From: Lentisphaeria bacterium
GTDB taxonomy: Bacteria > Verrucomicrobiota > Lentisphaeria > Oligosphaerales > Oligosphaeraceae
Reading direction: 5' to 3'
Assembly: GCA_016303095.1 (NCBI GenBank)
Contig: JAEDMH010000020.1
Coordinates: forward strand, 1-23,121
DNA: 23,121 nt
Positions 14,121 through 22,920 of this stretch are shown piece by piece (the first letter of the stretch is position 1; every line of letters starts with the position of its first letter). A program made the position numbers and the translations under genes. Under the pieces are notes generated by a model, which worked only from the letters and a program-made list of their open reading frames with translations, was not told where the DNA came from and ran no database searches.

Positions 14121-15869
14121 TTGTCCGACAGCATCAAGCATGAGTGCGGCGTAACCCTTCTGCGTCTGCGGAAACCCCTTTCCCATTATGCAGAGAAATA
14201 CGGCACCGCCGCCTACGGATACGCCAAACTCTCCCTGCTGCTGGAAAAGCAGCACAACCGGGGCCAGGACGGGGCCGGCATCGCCTGCGTGGGGCTGGAC
14301 GTGCCCCCGGGACACCCCTTCTATCATCTGGAGAAAAGCTGCGCCACCATGCCCCTGGCGGATCTGCTGGAGAAGATCTCCACCCGCCTGGAGGAGGCCG
14401 GCCCCGAACCCCCGCCCGAAAAACTCCACTCCCTGGGGCACCCCTTCTGCGGCGAAGTCTATCTGGGCCATGTGCGCTACGGCACCTTTGGCACCCGCAC
14501 CCTGGATGCCTGCCATCCCGTGATTCGGGAAGAGTTCCACCGGGACAAGACCATGCTCCTGGCGGGGAACTTCAACCTGACCAACACCCGCAGCGTCTTC
14601 GCCCAGCTCACCCAGCAAGGATACCATCCCCGGGGAAGCCAAGACTGCGAGGTGCTTCTCATCTCCCTCTCCCGGAGCATGGACGCCCATCCCGGGGATC
14701 TGGAGGCCGCCATCCGGGAGGCCGCCGCCAAGTGGGACGGGGGCTTTGCCCTTTGCGGCATCCTGGGCAGCGGGGACGCCTTCGCCTTCCGGGACGCCGC
14801 CGGCATCCGCCCCGCCTTCTATCATGTGGATCCGGAAGTGGTGGTGGTGGCCTCCGAACGGGTGGCCATCCAGACCGCCTTCAATCTCCCCCTCCAGGAT
14901 GTCCAGGAACTGCCCCCGGGACACCTGCTCACCATCTCCGCCGCCGGCGTGGTCTCCCTCAAGCCCTGCCTCCCTCCCCAGCCTCCTCGAAAATGCGTCT
15001 TCGAACGGATCTACTTCTCCCGGGGCAACGACGCCGAGATCCAGCAGGAGCGCAGGGCCCTGGGCAAGGCCGTGGTGCCCCAGGTCCTGGAAGCCGTGGA
15101 TCACGATTTCGACCACACGGTCTTCTCCTACATCCCCAACACCGCCCAGATTAGCTTCCATGGCATGCTGGACGCCTTGGACGATTTCCGGGAGGGACAC
15201 AAGCTGCGCTTCGGCATGGTGGCCGTCAAGGACGCCAAGTTCCGCACCTTCATCAGCGACGCCGGAAAGCGGGACGAACTTTTCCCCCACGTCTACGATG
15301 TCTCCTACGGACTGGTGCACCCGGAGGAGGACAACCTGGTGGTCATCGACGACTCCATCGTCCGGGGCAACACCATGCGCCGGGCCATCCTCCCCATCCT
15401 GGACCGCCTCCTGCCCAAGCGCATCGTGGTGGTCTCCTCCGCCCCCCAGATCCGGTACCCGGACTGCTACGGCATTGACATGGCCTCCTTTGGGGAGCTG
15501 GTGGCCTTCCAGGCCTGCATGGATCTGCTCCATCAACGGGGCATGGAAGAGCTCTTCCAGGAGGCGGTGCGTCTGGCCAAGGAGGATCTCTATCGTCCGG
15601 ACTTCCGCATGAAGAACCGGGCGAAGCCGTTGTATGCTCCGTTCACCGACCAGGAGATCACCCAGGCCATCTGCCGCCGGCTCTGTCCCGAGAACCTGAA
15701 AGCGGAGTTGCGGGTGGTCTTCCTCTCCTGCCAGGATTTGCGCCGTTGCATCCCCGAGCACACGGGGGACTGGTATTTCACAGGCGACTACCCCACCCCG
15801 GGAGGCAACCGGGTAGTGAACCAGGCTCTGGTCAACTACGCCCAACACCTCTCCACCCGCGCCTACTAA
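14121..15869 (+). CDS. purF: Amidophosphoribosyltransferase-like protein (PurF paralogue)
   Basis: PurF makes phosphoribosylamine from PRPP and glutamine, the first step of purine synthesis. This 582-residue protein begins MSDSIKHECGV, so the class II nucleophile is Cys9 behind an eight-residue propeptide. HNRGQDGAG of the glutaminase domain and the PRPP signature VVIDDSIVRG (407-416) are intact. It is longer than classical PurF (about 470-505), and the middle is divergent (IYFSRGNDAEIQ where IYFARPDS-like text is usual). It resembles the longer PurF-like proteins found with gltBD, asnB and carAB genes in Bacteroidota. The start is TTG with a good GGAGG. carA follows after 31 bp. It could be the housekeeping PurF or a specialised paralogue; the fold and PRPP use are secure, the precise product less so. 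Confidence 0.87.
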   Translation: MSDSIKHECGVTLLRLRKPLSHYAEKYGTAAYGYAKLSLLLEKQHNRGQDGAGIACVGLDVPPGHPFYHLEKSCATMPLADLLEKISTRLEEAGPEPPPEKLHSLGHPFCGEVYLGHVRYGTFGTRTLDACHPVIREEFHRDKTMLLAGNFNLTNTRSVFAQLTQQGYHPRGSQDCEVLLISLSRSMDAHPGDLEAAIREAAAKWDGGFALCGILGSGDAFAFRDAAGIRPAFYHVDPEVVVVASERVAIQTAFNLPLQDVQELPPGHLLTISAAGVVSLKPCLPPQPPRKCVFERIYFSRGNDAEIQQERRALGKAVVPQVLEAVDHDFDHTVFSYIPNTAQISFHGMLDALDDFREGHKLRFGMVAVKDAKFRTFISDAGKRDELFPHVYDVSYGLVHPEEDNLVVIDDSIVRGNTMRRAILPILDRLLPKRIVVVSSAPQIRYPDCYGIDMASFGELVAFQACMDLLHQRGMEELFQEAVRLAKEDLYRPDFRMKNRAKPLYAPFTDQEITQAICRRLCPENLKAELRVVFLSCQDLRRCIPEHTGDWYFTGDYPTPGGNRVVNQALVNYAQHLSTRAY

Positions 15870-15900
15870 CTCCCCTGCCCTCCTTCCCCCCCCCTGCATC

Positions 15901-16989
15901 ATGCCCACGGAACCCCAGTCCTATCTCGCCCTGGCCGACGGCACCGTCTTTCCCGGCGTCTCCTGCGGCGCCCCCTGCGACCTCCCCGGAGAGGCCGTCT
16001 TCAACACCGGAATGACCGGATACCAGGAAATTCTCTCCGATCCCTCCTACTTCGGACAAATCGTGGCCCTCTCCACCGCCGAGGTGGGCAACTACGGATG
16101 CCATCCGGAAGACATGGAATCCCGGGGCTTCTTCCTGAGCGGCCTGGTGGTGCAAACCATGAATCCCCCCTCCTCCTGGCACAGCCAAGAGAGCTTGGAG
16201 GAGTGCCTGAAACGGCTGGGCAAGCCCGCCCTCCAGGGAGTGGACACCCGGCGTCTGGTGCTTCATCTCCGGGAACACGGCACCCAACGGGCCTGGCTCC
16301 ATGCCGACGGCACCCCCCTCCCCGTGGCCGAAGCCGTCCAGCGCGCCCGCCAGTGGCCGGGGCTGGACGGGATAGACTGCGCCACCCAGGTGGCCGCCGA
16401 AGCCCCCTACACCTGGTGCGACCAGGGAGACCGCACCGTAGTGGTCATTGACTGCGGGGTGAAATGGAACATTCTGCGCAGCCTTGCCCAGGCGGGATGC
16501 CGGGTGCGGGTGCTTCCTGCGGGGTGCACCGCCCAAGAGGTCCTGGCCTGCCAGCCCGACGGCGTTCTTCTCTCCAACGGACCCGGCGATCCCGACGGCG
16601 TGGAGGGAGTCATCCCCTGCGTCCAGGAGCTTTTGGGGAAGCTTCCTCTCATGGGCATCTGCCTGGGACACCAGATTCTGGGCCTCAGCTGCGGCGCACG
16701 CACGGGACGCCTTCCCTTTGGACACCACGGATGCAACCATCCCGTCCAGGAAGTGGAGACCGGCGCCGTGGAAATCACCTCCCAAAACCACAACTTCGCC
16801 CTGCTGCCGGAAAGCCTCCCGGACTGCCTGGAGATCACCCACTGGAATCTCAATGACCACACCGTGGAGGGCGTCCGCCACAAGACCCTGCCCGCCTTCT
16901 CCGTCCAATATCATCCCGAGGCGGCCCCCGGCCCCTGGGACGCCGCCCACCTCTTCCAACGCTTCCGGAAGATGATGGACGAGGCATAG
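15901..16989 (+). CDS. carA: Carbamoyl-phosphate synthase small (glutaminase) subunit
   Basis: Hydrolyses glutamine and channels ammonia to CarB for carbamoyl phosphate, precursor of pyrimidines and arginine. The CarA N-terminal domain shows GEAVFNTGMTGYQEILSDPSY and the long-distance motif GVDTRRLVLHLREHG. The class I amidotransferase domain has SNGPGDPD, nucleophile Cys254 in GICLGHQ, and His338/Glu340 in QYHPEA, so the triad is complete. 362 residues is close to the usual 375 or so. It starts 31 bp after the purF-like gene. The ATG follows a C-rich leader without a Shine-Dalgarno, so translation may depend on the upstream gene. pyrG, not carB, comes next. Confidence 0.96.
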   Translation: MPTEPQSYLALADGTVFPGVSCGAPCDLPGEAVFNTGMTGYQEILSDPSYFGQIVALSTAEVGNYGCHPEDMESRGFFLSGLVVQTMNPPSSWHSQESLEECLKRLGKPALQGVDTRRLVLHLREHGTQRAWLHADGTPLPVAEAVQRARQWPGLDGIDCATQVAAEAPYTWCDQGDRTVVVIDCGVKWNILRSLAQAGCRVRVLPAGCTAQEVLACQPDGVLLSNGPGDPDGVEGVIPCVQELLGKLPLMGICLGHQILGLSCGARTGRLPFGHHGCNHPVQEVETGAVEITSQNHNFALLPESLPDCLEITHWNLNDHTVEGVRHKTLPAFSVQYHPEAAPGPWDAAHLFQRFRKMMDEA

Positions 16990-17054
16990 CCCCCCAAACA
17001 GCCCCCCCTCAGGATCCCACGCCGACGGAGCCGCCTCCGCCAGAATCCCCTCTT

Positions 17055-18674
17055 ATGACCAAATTCATCTTCATCACCGGAGGCGTCGTCTCCGGACTGG
17101 GCAAGGGCATCACCGCCGCCAGCCTTGCCTACCTCCTGAAGGCCCGGGGATACACCGTGGCCATGCAAAAGTTCGATCCCTACCTGAACGTGGATCCCGG
17201 CACCATGTCCCCCTACCAGCACGGGGAAGTCTACGTCACCGACGACGGCACCGAGGCCGACCTGGATCTGGGACACTACGAACGCTTTGCCGGCGTCACC
17301 TGCGACCGCCATAGCAACTACACCAGCGGCAAGATCTACAGCCGGGTCATCGCCCGGGAGCGGGAGGGGAAGTATCTGGGGGCCACGGTGCAGATGATTC
17401 CCCACATCACCAACGAGATCAAGGAAGCCATCCGCAGCGCCGACAAGGAGGGGGTGGACATTGTGATGACGGAGATTGGAGGCACGGCGGGAGACATTGA
17501 ATCCCTCCCCTTCCTGGAGGCCGTGCGCCAGTTTCAGAACGAGGTGGGGCGACGAAACGCCATCGTCCTCCATCTCACCCTGGTGCCTTTCATCCACGCC
17601 GCCGGCGAGCTGAAGACCAAGCCCAGCCAGCAATCCGTCAGCATCCTCCATAACATCGGCATCTTCCCGGATGTCCTGGTGTGCCGCACCGAAGTCCCCA
17701 TGGCCGAGGAACACCGCCGGAAGCTGGCCCTCTTCTGCAACGTGCCCCAGGAGCTGGTCATCGAGGAGGAGGATGTGAAGCACTCCATCTACGAAGTGCC
17801 CCAGGAGCTGGCGGAACGGAAGCTGGATGAAAAGGTCCTCCAGCTCCTGGAGCTCCCCGTGGCGGAATCCCGGATGGACGACTGGAACGACCTGCTGGAC
17901 CGGGTGCTCCATCCTCGCGGCTCCTGCCGCATCGCCCTGGTGGGGAAATACGCCGGCTTGCGGGATGCCTACAAGAGCATCTTCGAGTCTCTCTCCCACT
18001 CCGGCATCGCCCTGCGTTCCCGGGTGGAATGCGAGATGATTGAATCCGAGGAGCTGGAGAAATCCCCGGAGCGGCTGGAGGAATTTGACGGAGTGATTGT
18101 CCCCGGTGGCTTTGGGGCCCGGGGGGTGGAGGGGAAGGTGGCCGCCCTGACCTACGTCCGGAAGCGGGGCATTCCCTGCCTGGGGATTTGTCTGGGCATG
18201 CAGTGCATGGTCATCGAATACGCCCGGAATGTGCTGGGCTTGTCCAAGGCCAACTCCACGGAGTTCGACCCGGAGACCCCGGATCCCGTCATTGACTTGA
18301 TGGAGAGCCAGCGAGGAGTGCGCCAGAAGGGGGGCACCATGCGCCTGGGGGCCTATCCCTGCCGCCTCCAGCCCGACACCTTGGCCGCCCAGCTCTACGG
18401 ATGCCAGGAGATCCAGGAACGGCACCGGCACCGCTTCGAGTTCGGCAACGCCTACCGGGAGCCCCTGGAGAAGGCCGGCATGGCCATCGCAGGCACCAGT
18501 CCCGACGGCAACCTAGTGGAGATGGTGGAGCTCAAGGGACACCCCTTCTACGTGGGATGCCAATTCCACCCCGAATTCCTCTCCCGCCCCTTCCATTCCC
18601 ATCCCCTCTTCACCGGCCTCGTCCAGGCCGCCCTTCAGAGAAAGGAGACTGCCTCCCATGCCCAGACGCACTGA
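17055..18674 (+). CDS. pyrG: CTP synthase
   Basis: Aminates UTP to CTP with glutamine and ATP. The N-terminal amidoligase domain starts TKFIFITGGVVSGLGKGI (ATP P-loop) and contains QKFDPYLNVDPGTMSP and DLDLGHYERF. The C-terminal glutaminase domain (from about residue 290) has nucleophile Cys379 in GICLGMQ and His505/Glu507 in FHPEF. The length of 539 residues is normal. It lies 65 bp after carA and its last 17 bp overlap the start of carB, so it is embedded inside the carAB pair. No Shine-Dalgarno precedes the ATG. This placement groups the first and last glutamine-dependent steps of pyrimidine nucleotide synthesis. Confidence 0.97.
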   Translation: MTKFIFITGGVVSGLGKGITAASLAYLLKARGYTVAMQKFDPYLNVDPGTMSPYQHGEVYVTDDGTEADLDLGHYERFAGVTCDRHSNYTSGKIYSRVIAREREGKYLGATVQMIPHITNEIKEAIRSADKEGVDIVMTEIGGTAGDIESLPFLEAVRQFQNEVGRRNAIVLHLTLVPFIHAAGELKTKPSQQSVSILHNIGIFPDVLVCRTEVPMAEEHRRKLALFCNVPQELVIEEEDVKHSIYEVPQELAERKLDEKVLQLLELPVAESRMDDWNDLLDRVLHPRGSCRIALVGKYAGLRDAYKSIFESLSHSGIALRSRVECEMIESEELEKSPERLEEFDGVIVPGGFGARGVEGKVAALTYVRKRGIPCLGICLGMQCMVIEYARNVLGLSKANSTEFDPETPDPVIDLMESQRGVRQKGGTMRLGAYPCRLQPDTLAAQLYGCQEIQERHRHRFEFGNAYREPLEKAGMAIAGTSPDGNLVEMVELKGHPFYVGCQFHPEFLSRPFHSHPLFTGLVQAALQRKETASHAQTH

Positions 18675-21600
18675 CATCCATAAAATCATGCTCCTGGGGG
18701 CCGGCCCCGTGGTCATCGGCCAGGGGTGCGAGTTCGACTATTCCGGGGTCCAGGCCTGCAAGGTCCTGAAGCAGGAGGGCTACGAGCTGGTGCTGCTCAA
18801 CAGCAATCCCGCCACGGTGATGACCGATCCGGAGTTCGCGGACCGCACCTATTTGGAGCCCATGACCCCGGAATATCTCCGGGAGATCATCCGCCGGGAG
18901 CGTCCCGACGCCCTGCTGCCCACCCTGGGAGGCCAGACGGCTCTGAACCTGGCCATGGAGGCCTGGAAGAGCGGCGTCCTTCAGCACTATCATGTGGAGC
19001 TCATCGGCGCGGATGCGGAAGCCATCACCCGGGCGGAGGATCGGAACGCCTTCAAGGACGCCATGGACGCCATCGGCATCCCCAGCGCCCGTTCCGGCTC
19101 CGCCCATAGCCTGGAGGAAGCCACCCTCATCGCCCAGATGATCGGGAAGTGGCCCCTGGTGGTGCGTCCGGGCTTCACCCTGGGAGGCACCGGCGGCGGC
19201 ATCGCCCGGGATCCCCAGGAGTTCCGCACCATTGTGGAGCGGGGACTGGACGCCAGCTTGAACCACGAGGTCCTCATCGAGGAATCCCTCCTGGGCTGGA
19301 AGGAATACGAGATGGAGGTCATGTGCGACCGCAAGGGCACCTCCGTCATCGTCTGCTCCATCGAAAACGTGGATCCCATGGGGGTTCACACCGGGGACTC
19401 CATCACCGTGGCCCCCGCCATGACCCTCACCGACCGGGAGTATCAGGCCATGCGCCAGGATTCCCTCCGGGTGCTTCGGGCCATCGGCATCCAGACCGGC
19501 GGCTCCAACGTCCAATGGGCCGTGAATCCCCAGACCGGAGAACGGCTCATCATCGAAATGAACCCCCGGGTCTCCCGCTCCTCCGCCCTGGCCTCCAAGG
19601 CCACCGGATTCCCCATCGCCAAAATCGCCGCCCTCCTGGCCGTGGGATACACCCTGGACGAATTGCGAAACGACATCACCCGCACCACCCCCGCCTGCTT
19701 CGAGCCGGCTCTGGACTATGTGGTGGTGAAAATGCCCCGCTTCACCTTCGAGAAGTTCCCCGCCGCCAACTCCACCCTGGGCACCCAGATGAAGGCCGTG
19801 GGAGAGGCCATGGCCATCGGTCGCAATTTCAACCAGGCCTTCCAAAAGGCCATCCGCTCCTTGGAGACAGGACACTGGGGTTTTGGACTGGAGGAAAAAC
19901 TCCATCCCTTCCAGGAGATGGACGACGCCACCCTGGAGAAGGAGTTGATCCGTCCCCACGCGGACCGGGTCTATGTGCTCCACGCCGCCCTGAAGCGGGG
20001 CTGGTCCCTGGAACGCCTCCACCGACTCACCGCCATCGATCTCTTCTATCTCCGAAAGCTGGCGGAGCTGGCGGCCTTCGAGGACACGATCCAGGACACG
20101 GAGGAATCCCTCCGGAAGGCCAAGGAGCTGGGATACTCCGACCGGCAGCTGGCCTACGCCCTCCATTGCTCCGAAAGCCAGGTGCGACAGCGCCGGAACG
20201 CCCTGGGCATCCGACCCGTCTACGGCACGGTGGACACCTGCGCCGGCGAATTCCGGGCCACCACTCCCTATTACTACTCCACCTACGGAGAGGCAGACGA
20301 ACCCGTGCGCCCCACCTCCGCCAAAGGCAAGATCATGATTTTGGGAGGCGGCCCCAACCGCATCGGACAGGGCATCGAATTCGACTGCTGCTGCGTCCAC
20401 GCCGTCTTCGCCCTCCAGGAAGCCGGATACGAAACCGTCATGGTCAACTCCAACCCGGAAACGGTCTCCACCGACTATGACACCGCCAACCGACTCTACT
20501 TCGAACCCCTTACCCTGGAGGATGTCCTCGCCATCTATGAACGGGAACAGTGCGATGGCGTCATCGTCCAATTGGGCGGCCAGACGCCCCTGAACCTGGC
20601 CACCGCATTGAAGAACGCAGGAGTCCGGATCCTGGGCACCCCGCCGGAGGACATTGACGCGGCGGACGACCGGGGCATCTTCAAGGGGATTGCCGCCGCC
20701 ACCGGGGCCCGCCAGCCCCCCAGCGGCATGGCGAAGGACGGGGAGGAAGCCTGTCGGGTGGCGGCCGCCATCGGCTATCCCGTCCTGGTGCGCCCCTCCT
20801 TCGTGCTGGGCGGGCGCGCCATGGCCATTGTCTTCCAGGAGAGCGATTTGCGGAAATACATGAAGGAAGCCGCCAGCGTCTCCGAGGGCCATCCCATCCT
20901 CATTGACAAGTTCCTCAATGACGCCCAGGAGCTGGATGTGGACTGCCTCTCGGACGGCATCCACACCGTGGTGGGGGCCATCATGGAACACGTGGAGCAG
21001 GCCGGCATCCATTCCGGCGACTCCGCCTGCTCCATTCCCCCCCGGGATCTTTCCCCCCAGGTGCTGGAGGAGATCCGCACGCTGGCCCGGAAGTTGGCCA
21101 AGGCCCTCCATGTGGTGGGTCTCATGAACATCCAGTTCGCCGTGCAGCATGGCCAAGTCTACGTCATCGAGGTCAATCCCCGGGCCTCCCGCACCGTTCC
21201 CTTCGCCAGCAAGGCCACCGGCGCCCCCCTGGCAAAATATGCCGCCCGCTGCATGGCGGGAGAAACCCTGGAACAGCTGGGCTTCCTCCAGGAACCCCGC
21301 ATCCACTACACCGCCTTCAAAGAGGCCGTCTTCCCCTTCCCCAAGTTCCCCGGGGTGGATGTCACCCTCTCTCCGGAAATGAAATCCACGGGAGAAGTCA
21401 TGGGGATGGACATCGATGCATCCAGCGCCTACCTGAAGTCCCAGGACGCCGCCGGCAACCAGATTCCCCGTCAGGGCGGCGTCTTCCTCTCCATCCGCAA
21501 CGCCGACAAGGAGGCCGCCCTCCCCTGGCTCCAAAAGCTGGCCGCCCACGACTTCCACTTCTACGCCACCGCCGGCACCGGAGCCCTCCTCTACCAGCAC

Positions 21601-21870
21601 AACATCCCCTGCCAGGCCGTCTTCCGACTCGCGGAAGGACGACCCAACCTCAAGGATCTCATCCTGGAACATAAAATCGGATGGATCGTCAATATCCCCG
21701 ATATGAATGACGACGGCGCCACCATGCGCTCCTATGCCATCCAGTTCGGACTGCCCATCACCACCACCACCGCCGCCCTCCAAATGGCCGCAGAAGGGGT
21801 GGACGGCATCGCCCTGGAGGCAGGACGGGTGGACGTGTGCTCCCTCCAGGAATATCACAAGAAAGGATAA
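18658..21870 (+). CDS. carB: Carbamoyl-phosphate synthase large subunit
   Basis: Makes carbamoyl phosphate from bicarbonate, ammonia delivered by CarA, and two ATP. A 1070-residue protein of full usual length with two homologous ATP-grasp halves. The first starts IMLLGAGPVVIGQGCEFDYSG and has RPGFTLGGTGGG and EMNPRVSRSSALASKATG. The second starts IMILGGGPNRIGQGIEFD (near residue 560) and has RPSFVLGGRAM and EVNPRASRTVPF. The C-terminal MGS-like domain (from about residue 935, ATAGTGALLYQHNI) is the usual allosteric region. GGAG at 18644-18647 lies 10 nt from the ATG, inside pyrG, and the genes overlap by 17 bp, indicating coupling. It is the last gene of the plus-strand nitrogen unit and ends at a strong hairpin. 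Confidence 0.97.
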   Translation: MPRRTDIHKIMLLGAGPVVIGQGCEFDYSGVQACKVLKQEGYELVLLNSNPATVMTDPEFADRTYLEPMTPEYLREIIRRERPDALLPTLGGQTALNLAMEAWKSGVLQHYHVELIGADAEAITRAEDRNAFKDAMDAIGIPSARSGSAHSLEEATLIAQMIGKWPLVVRPGFTLGGTGGGIARDPQEFRTIVERGLDASLNHEVLIEESLLGWKEYEMEVMCDRKGTSVIVCSIENVDPMGVHTGDSITVAPAMTLTDREYQAMRQDSLRVLRAIGIQTGGSNVQWAVNPQTGERLIIEMNPRVSRSSALASKATGFPIAKIAALLAVGYTLDELRNDITRTTPACFEPALDYVVVKMPRFTFEKFPAANSTLGTQMKAVGEAMAIGRNFNQAFQKAIRSLETGHWGFGLEEKLHPFQEMDDATLEKELIRPHADRVYVLHAALKRGWSLERLHRLTAIDLFYLRKLAELAAFEDTIQDTEESLRKAKELGYSDRQLAYALHCSESQVRQRRNALGIRPVYGTVDTCAGEFRATTPYYYSTYGEADEPVRPTSAKGKIMILGGGPNRIGQGIEFDCCCVHAVFALQEAGYETVMVNSNPETVSTDYDTANRLYFEPLTLEDVLAIYEREQCDGVIVQLGGQTPLNLATALKNAGVRILGTPPEDIDAADDRGIFKGIAAATGARQPPSGMAKDGEEACRVAAAIGYPVLVRPSFVLGGRAMAIVFQESDLRKYMKEAASVSEGHPILIDKFLNDAQELDVDCLSDGIHTVVGAIMEHVEQAGIHSGDSACSIPPRDLSPQVLEEIRTLARKLAKALHVVGLMNIQFAVQHGQVYVIEVNPRASRTVPFASKATGAPLAKYAARCMAGETLEQLGFLQEPRIHYTAFKEAVFPFPKFPGVDVTLSPEMKSTGEVMGMDIDASSAYLKSQDAAGNQIPRQGGVFLSIRNADKEAALPWLQKLAAHDFHFYATAGTGALLYQHNIPCQAVFRLAEGRPNLKDLILEHKIGWIVNIPDMNDDGATMRSYAIQFGLPITTTTAALQMAAEGVDGIALEAGRVDVCSLQEYHKKG

Positions 21871-21873
21871 TCC

Positions 21874-21929
21874 CCGTTCTCCCGTCTCCCCCTCCCCCCC
21901 AAAAAGGATTCTGGGAGGCGGGAGAACGG
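21874..21929. terminator. Long hairpin between convergent carB and transporter gene
   Basis: CCGTTCTCCCG (21874-21884) pairs perfectly with CGGGAGAACGG (21919-21929). The stem extends inward through one G·T pair to 17 bp with a loop of about 22 nt. It starts 4 bp after the carB stop. Neither side has a good T tract, so it may act as a stem-type terminator or a 3'-end protector for both convergent messages. Confidence 0.55.
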
Positions 21930-21999
21930 CAAGACAACCCGCCCCCTGAATTCCGTGGGGAGCGGGATATGGCCTATTCTGTGGAATGGGGGCCCTGGA

Positions 22000-22416
22000 C
22001 TAAAGAAGGAGAACCAGGGATCCCGCCAGCACCAGAAGCCCCCCAAGAACGGTCTGCCAGGCAAGGGATTCCCCCAGAAGAAGAGCGGCCAGGAGAATCG
22101 TCATGGGCACGCTCAGTTTATCCACGGGGGCTACCTTGGAAGCCTGTTCCAGCTTCAGGGCATGGAAATAGAAGAGCCAGGAGAGTCCCGTGGCCACCCC
22201 GGAAAGCACCATGAAGAGCCAGGTGCGCCCCGACCATTGGCGAAGCTGCCCCGACACCCCAGTGCATAGCACCAGCCCCCAGGCGAAAAAAAGGATCACC
22301 GAAACCCGGACGGCCGTGGCCAAGTTGGAGTTCACCTCCTTCACTCCCAACTTGCCAAAGATGGCAGTGAGGGCGGCAAAGAAGGCGGAAAGAAGAGCGC
22401 AAAGTTTCCAGTTCAT
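22000..22416 (-). CDS. EamA/DMT-family small transporter
   Basis: A 138-residue hydrophobic protein with about five membrane segments (roughly residues 5-24, 34-53, 65-87, 99-117 and 120-138). It carries EamA-like text, including an N-terminal ALLSAFFAALTAIFGKLGV, the conserved SKVAPVDKLSVP segment and a LLGE motif before the last helix. It is a half-size member with one EamA domain, which in this superfamily usually works as a dimer. The substrate cannot be told from the sequence; drug, metabolite or amino-acid export are all possible. It is convergent with carB and not part of that unit. No clear Shine-Dalgarno precedes the ATG. A weak TATTTT lies about 30 bp upstream on the minus strand. 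Confidence 0.85.
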   Translation of the reverse strand: MNWKLCALLSAFFAALTAIFGKLGVKEVNSNLATAVRVSVILFFAWGLVLCTGVSGQLRQWSGRTWLFMVLSGVATGLSWLFYFHALKLEQASKVAPVDKLSVPMTILLAALLLGESLAWQTVLGGLLVLAGSLVLLL

Positions 22417-22600
22417 GCCAAAAGACGAAAGACTTCTCTAAAATACTCCCTCCCCAAACAGCATCCTAACCCTGGGAAAGGAGACCTCGGAACATGGTCC
22501 ATTCCCACAATGTAGCTTCCCCCTCCCCTCCGTCTCCCTACTGCCCCACGATTCCCGACAACAGGGAAAAGCGGGAAATCGAGATCCCCCCAGAGAATCT

Positions 22601-22671
22601 GGCGACGAGGCTTGCGCCTCCGCTTCCCCTCCCGTCGCAAAGGCCTAGCCTCCCACCCCTGCCGGGGTTCA
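22601..22671 (-). repeat. Dispersed AACCCC/GGGGT repeat, inverted copy
   Basis: Read on the minus strand it has the same order as the units at 3695-3860: the AACCCC-GGCA-GGGGT hairpin, GGGAGG, AGGCCTT, GCGACGG, a variable middle and CCTCGTCGCC. 23 bp (22649-22671) are identical to 3695-3717 inverted. It fills most of the gap between the transporter gene and the IS66 remnant; I see no gene in 22417-22600. Confidence 0.65.
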
Positions 22672-22702
22672 TGAGGATTGCCCCCCCCCCGAAGCCCCCC
22701 CC

Positions 22703-22888
22703 GTCCACGCCCTGGGCAGGGAGAAGGAACTCCGCCGCTTCCTGGCGGACCCCAGGCTCAACATCGACAACAACCCCTGCGAGAACGTCATCCGGCCCTT
22801 CTGCATAGGACGGAAGAACTGGCTTTTCGTGGGCTCAGTGGACTTCCTCCTGCCCCATCTGGGGAAGAAGGACCAGGAGAAGGCGTAG
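22703..22888 (+). pseudogene. IS66-family transposase C-terminal remnant
   Basis: Only about 61 codons remain. They read through the conserved IS66 (TnpC) C-terminal block: LRRFLADPRLNIDNN, then CENVIRP and IGRKNWLFVGS. After VGS the sequence departs from the family and reaches a stop 16 codons later (TAG 22886-22888). Upstream the frame runs into a C tract (22681-22690) and the dispersed repeat, with no start codon, no other transposase domain and no tnpA/tnpB. It is a decayed fragment, not an active element. It is too short for reliable subgroup assignment. Confidence 0.85.
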
Positions 22889-22920
22889 GACATAGAGAAA
22901 GGCCCCATTCAGGAACAGAA

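Noticed and set aside
18610..21858. A 1082-codon minus-strand frame opposite carB.
   Set aside because: Mirrors carB codon structure and has no recognisable domain; carB is unmistakable.
22494..22808. A 104-codon plus-strand frame with a GGAG before its ATG.
   Set aside because: The product is Pro/Ser-rich, passes through the repeat and C tract, and then runs out of frame over the IS66 remnant.
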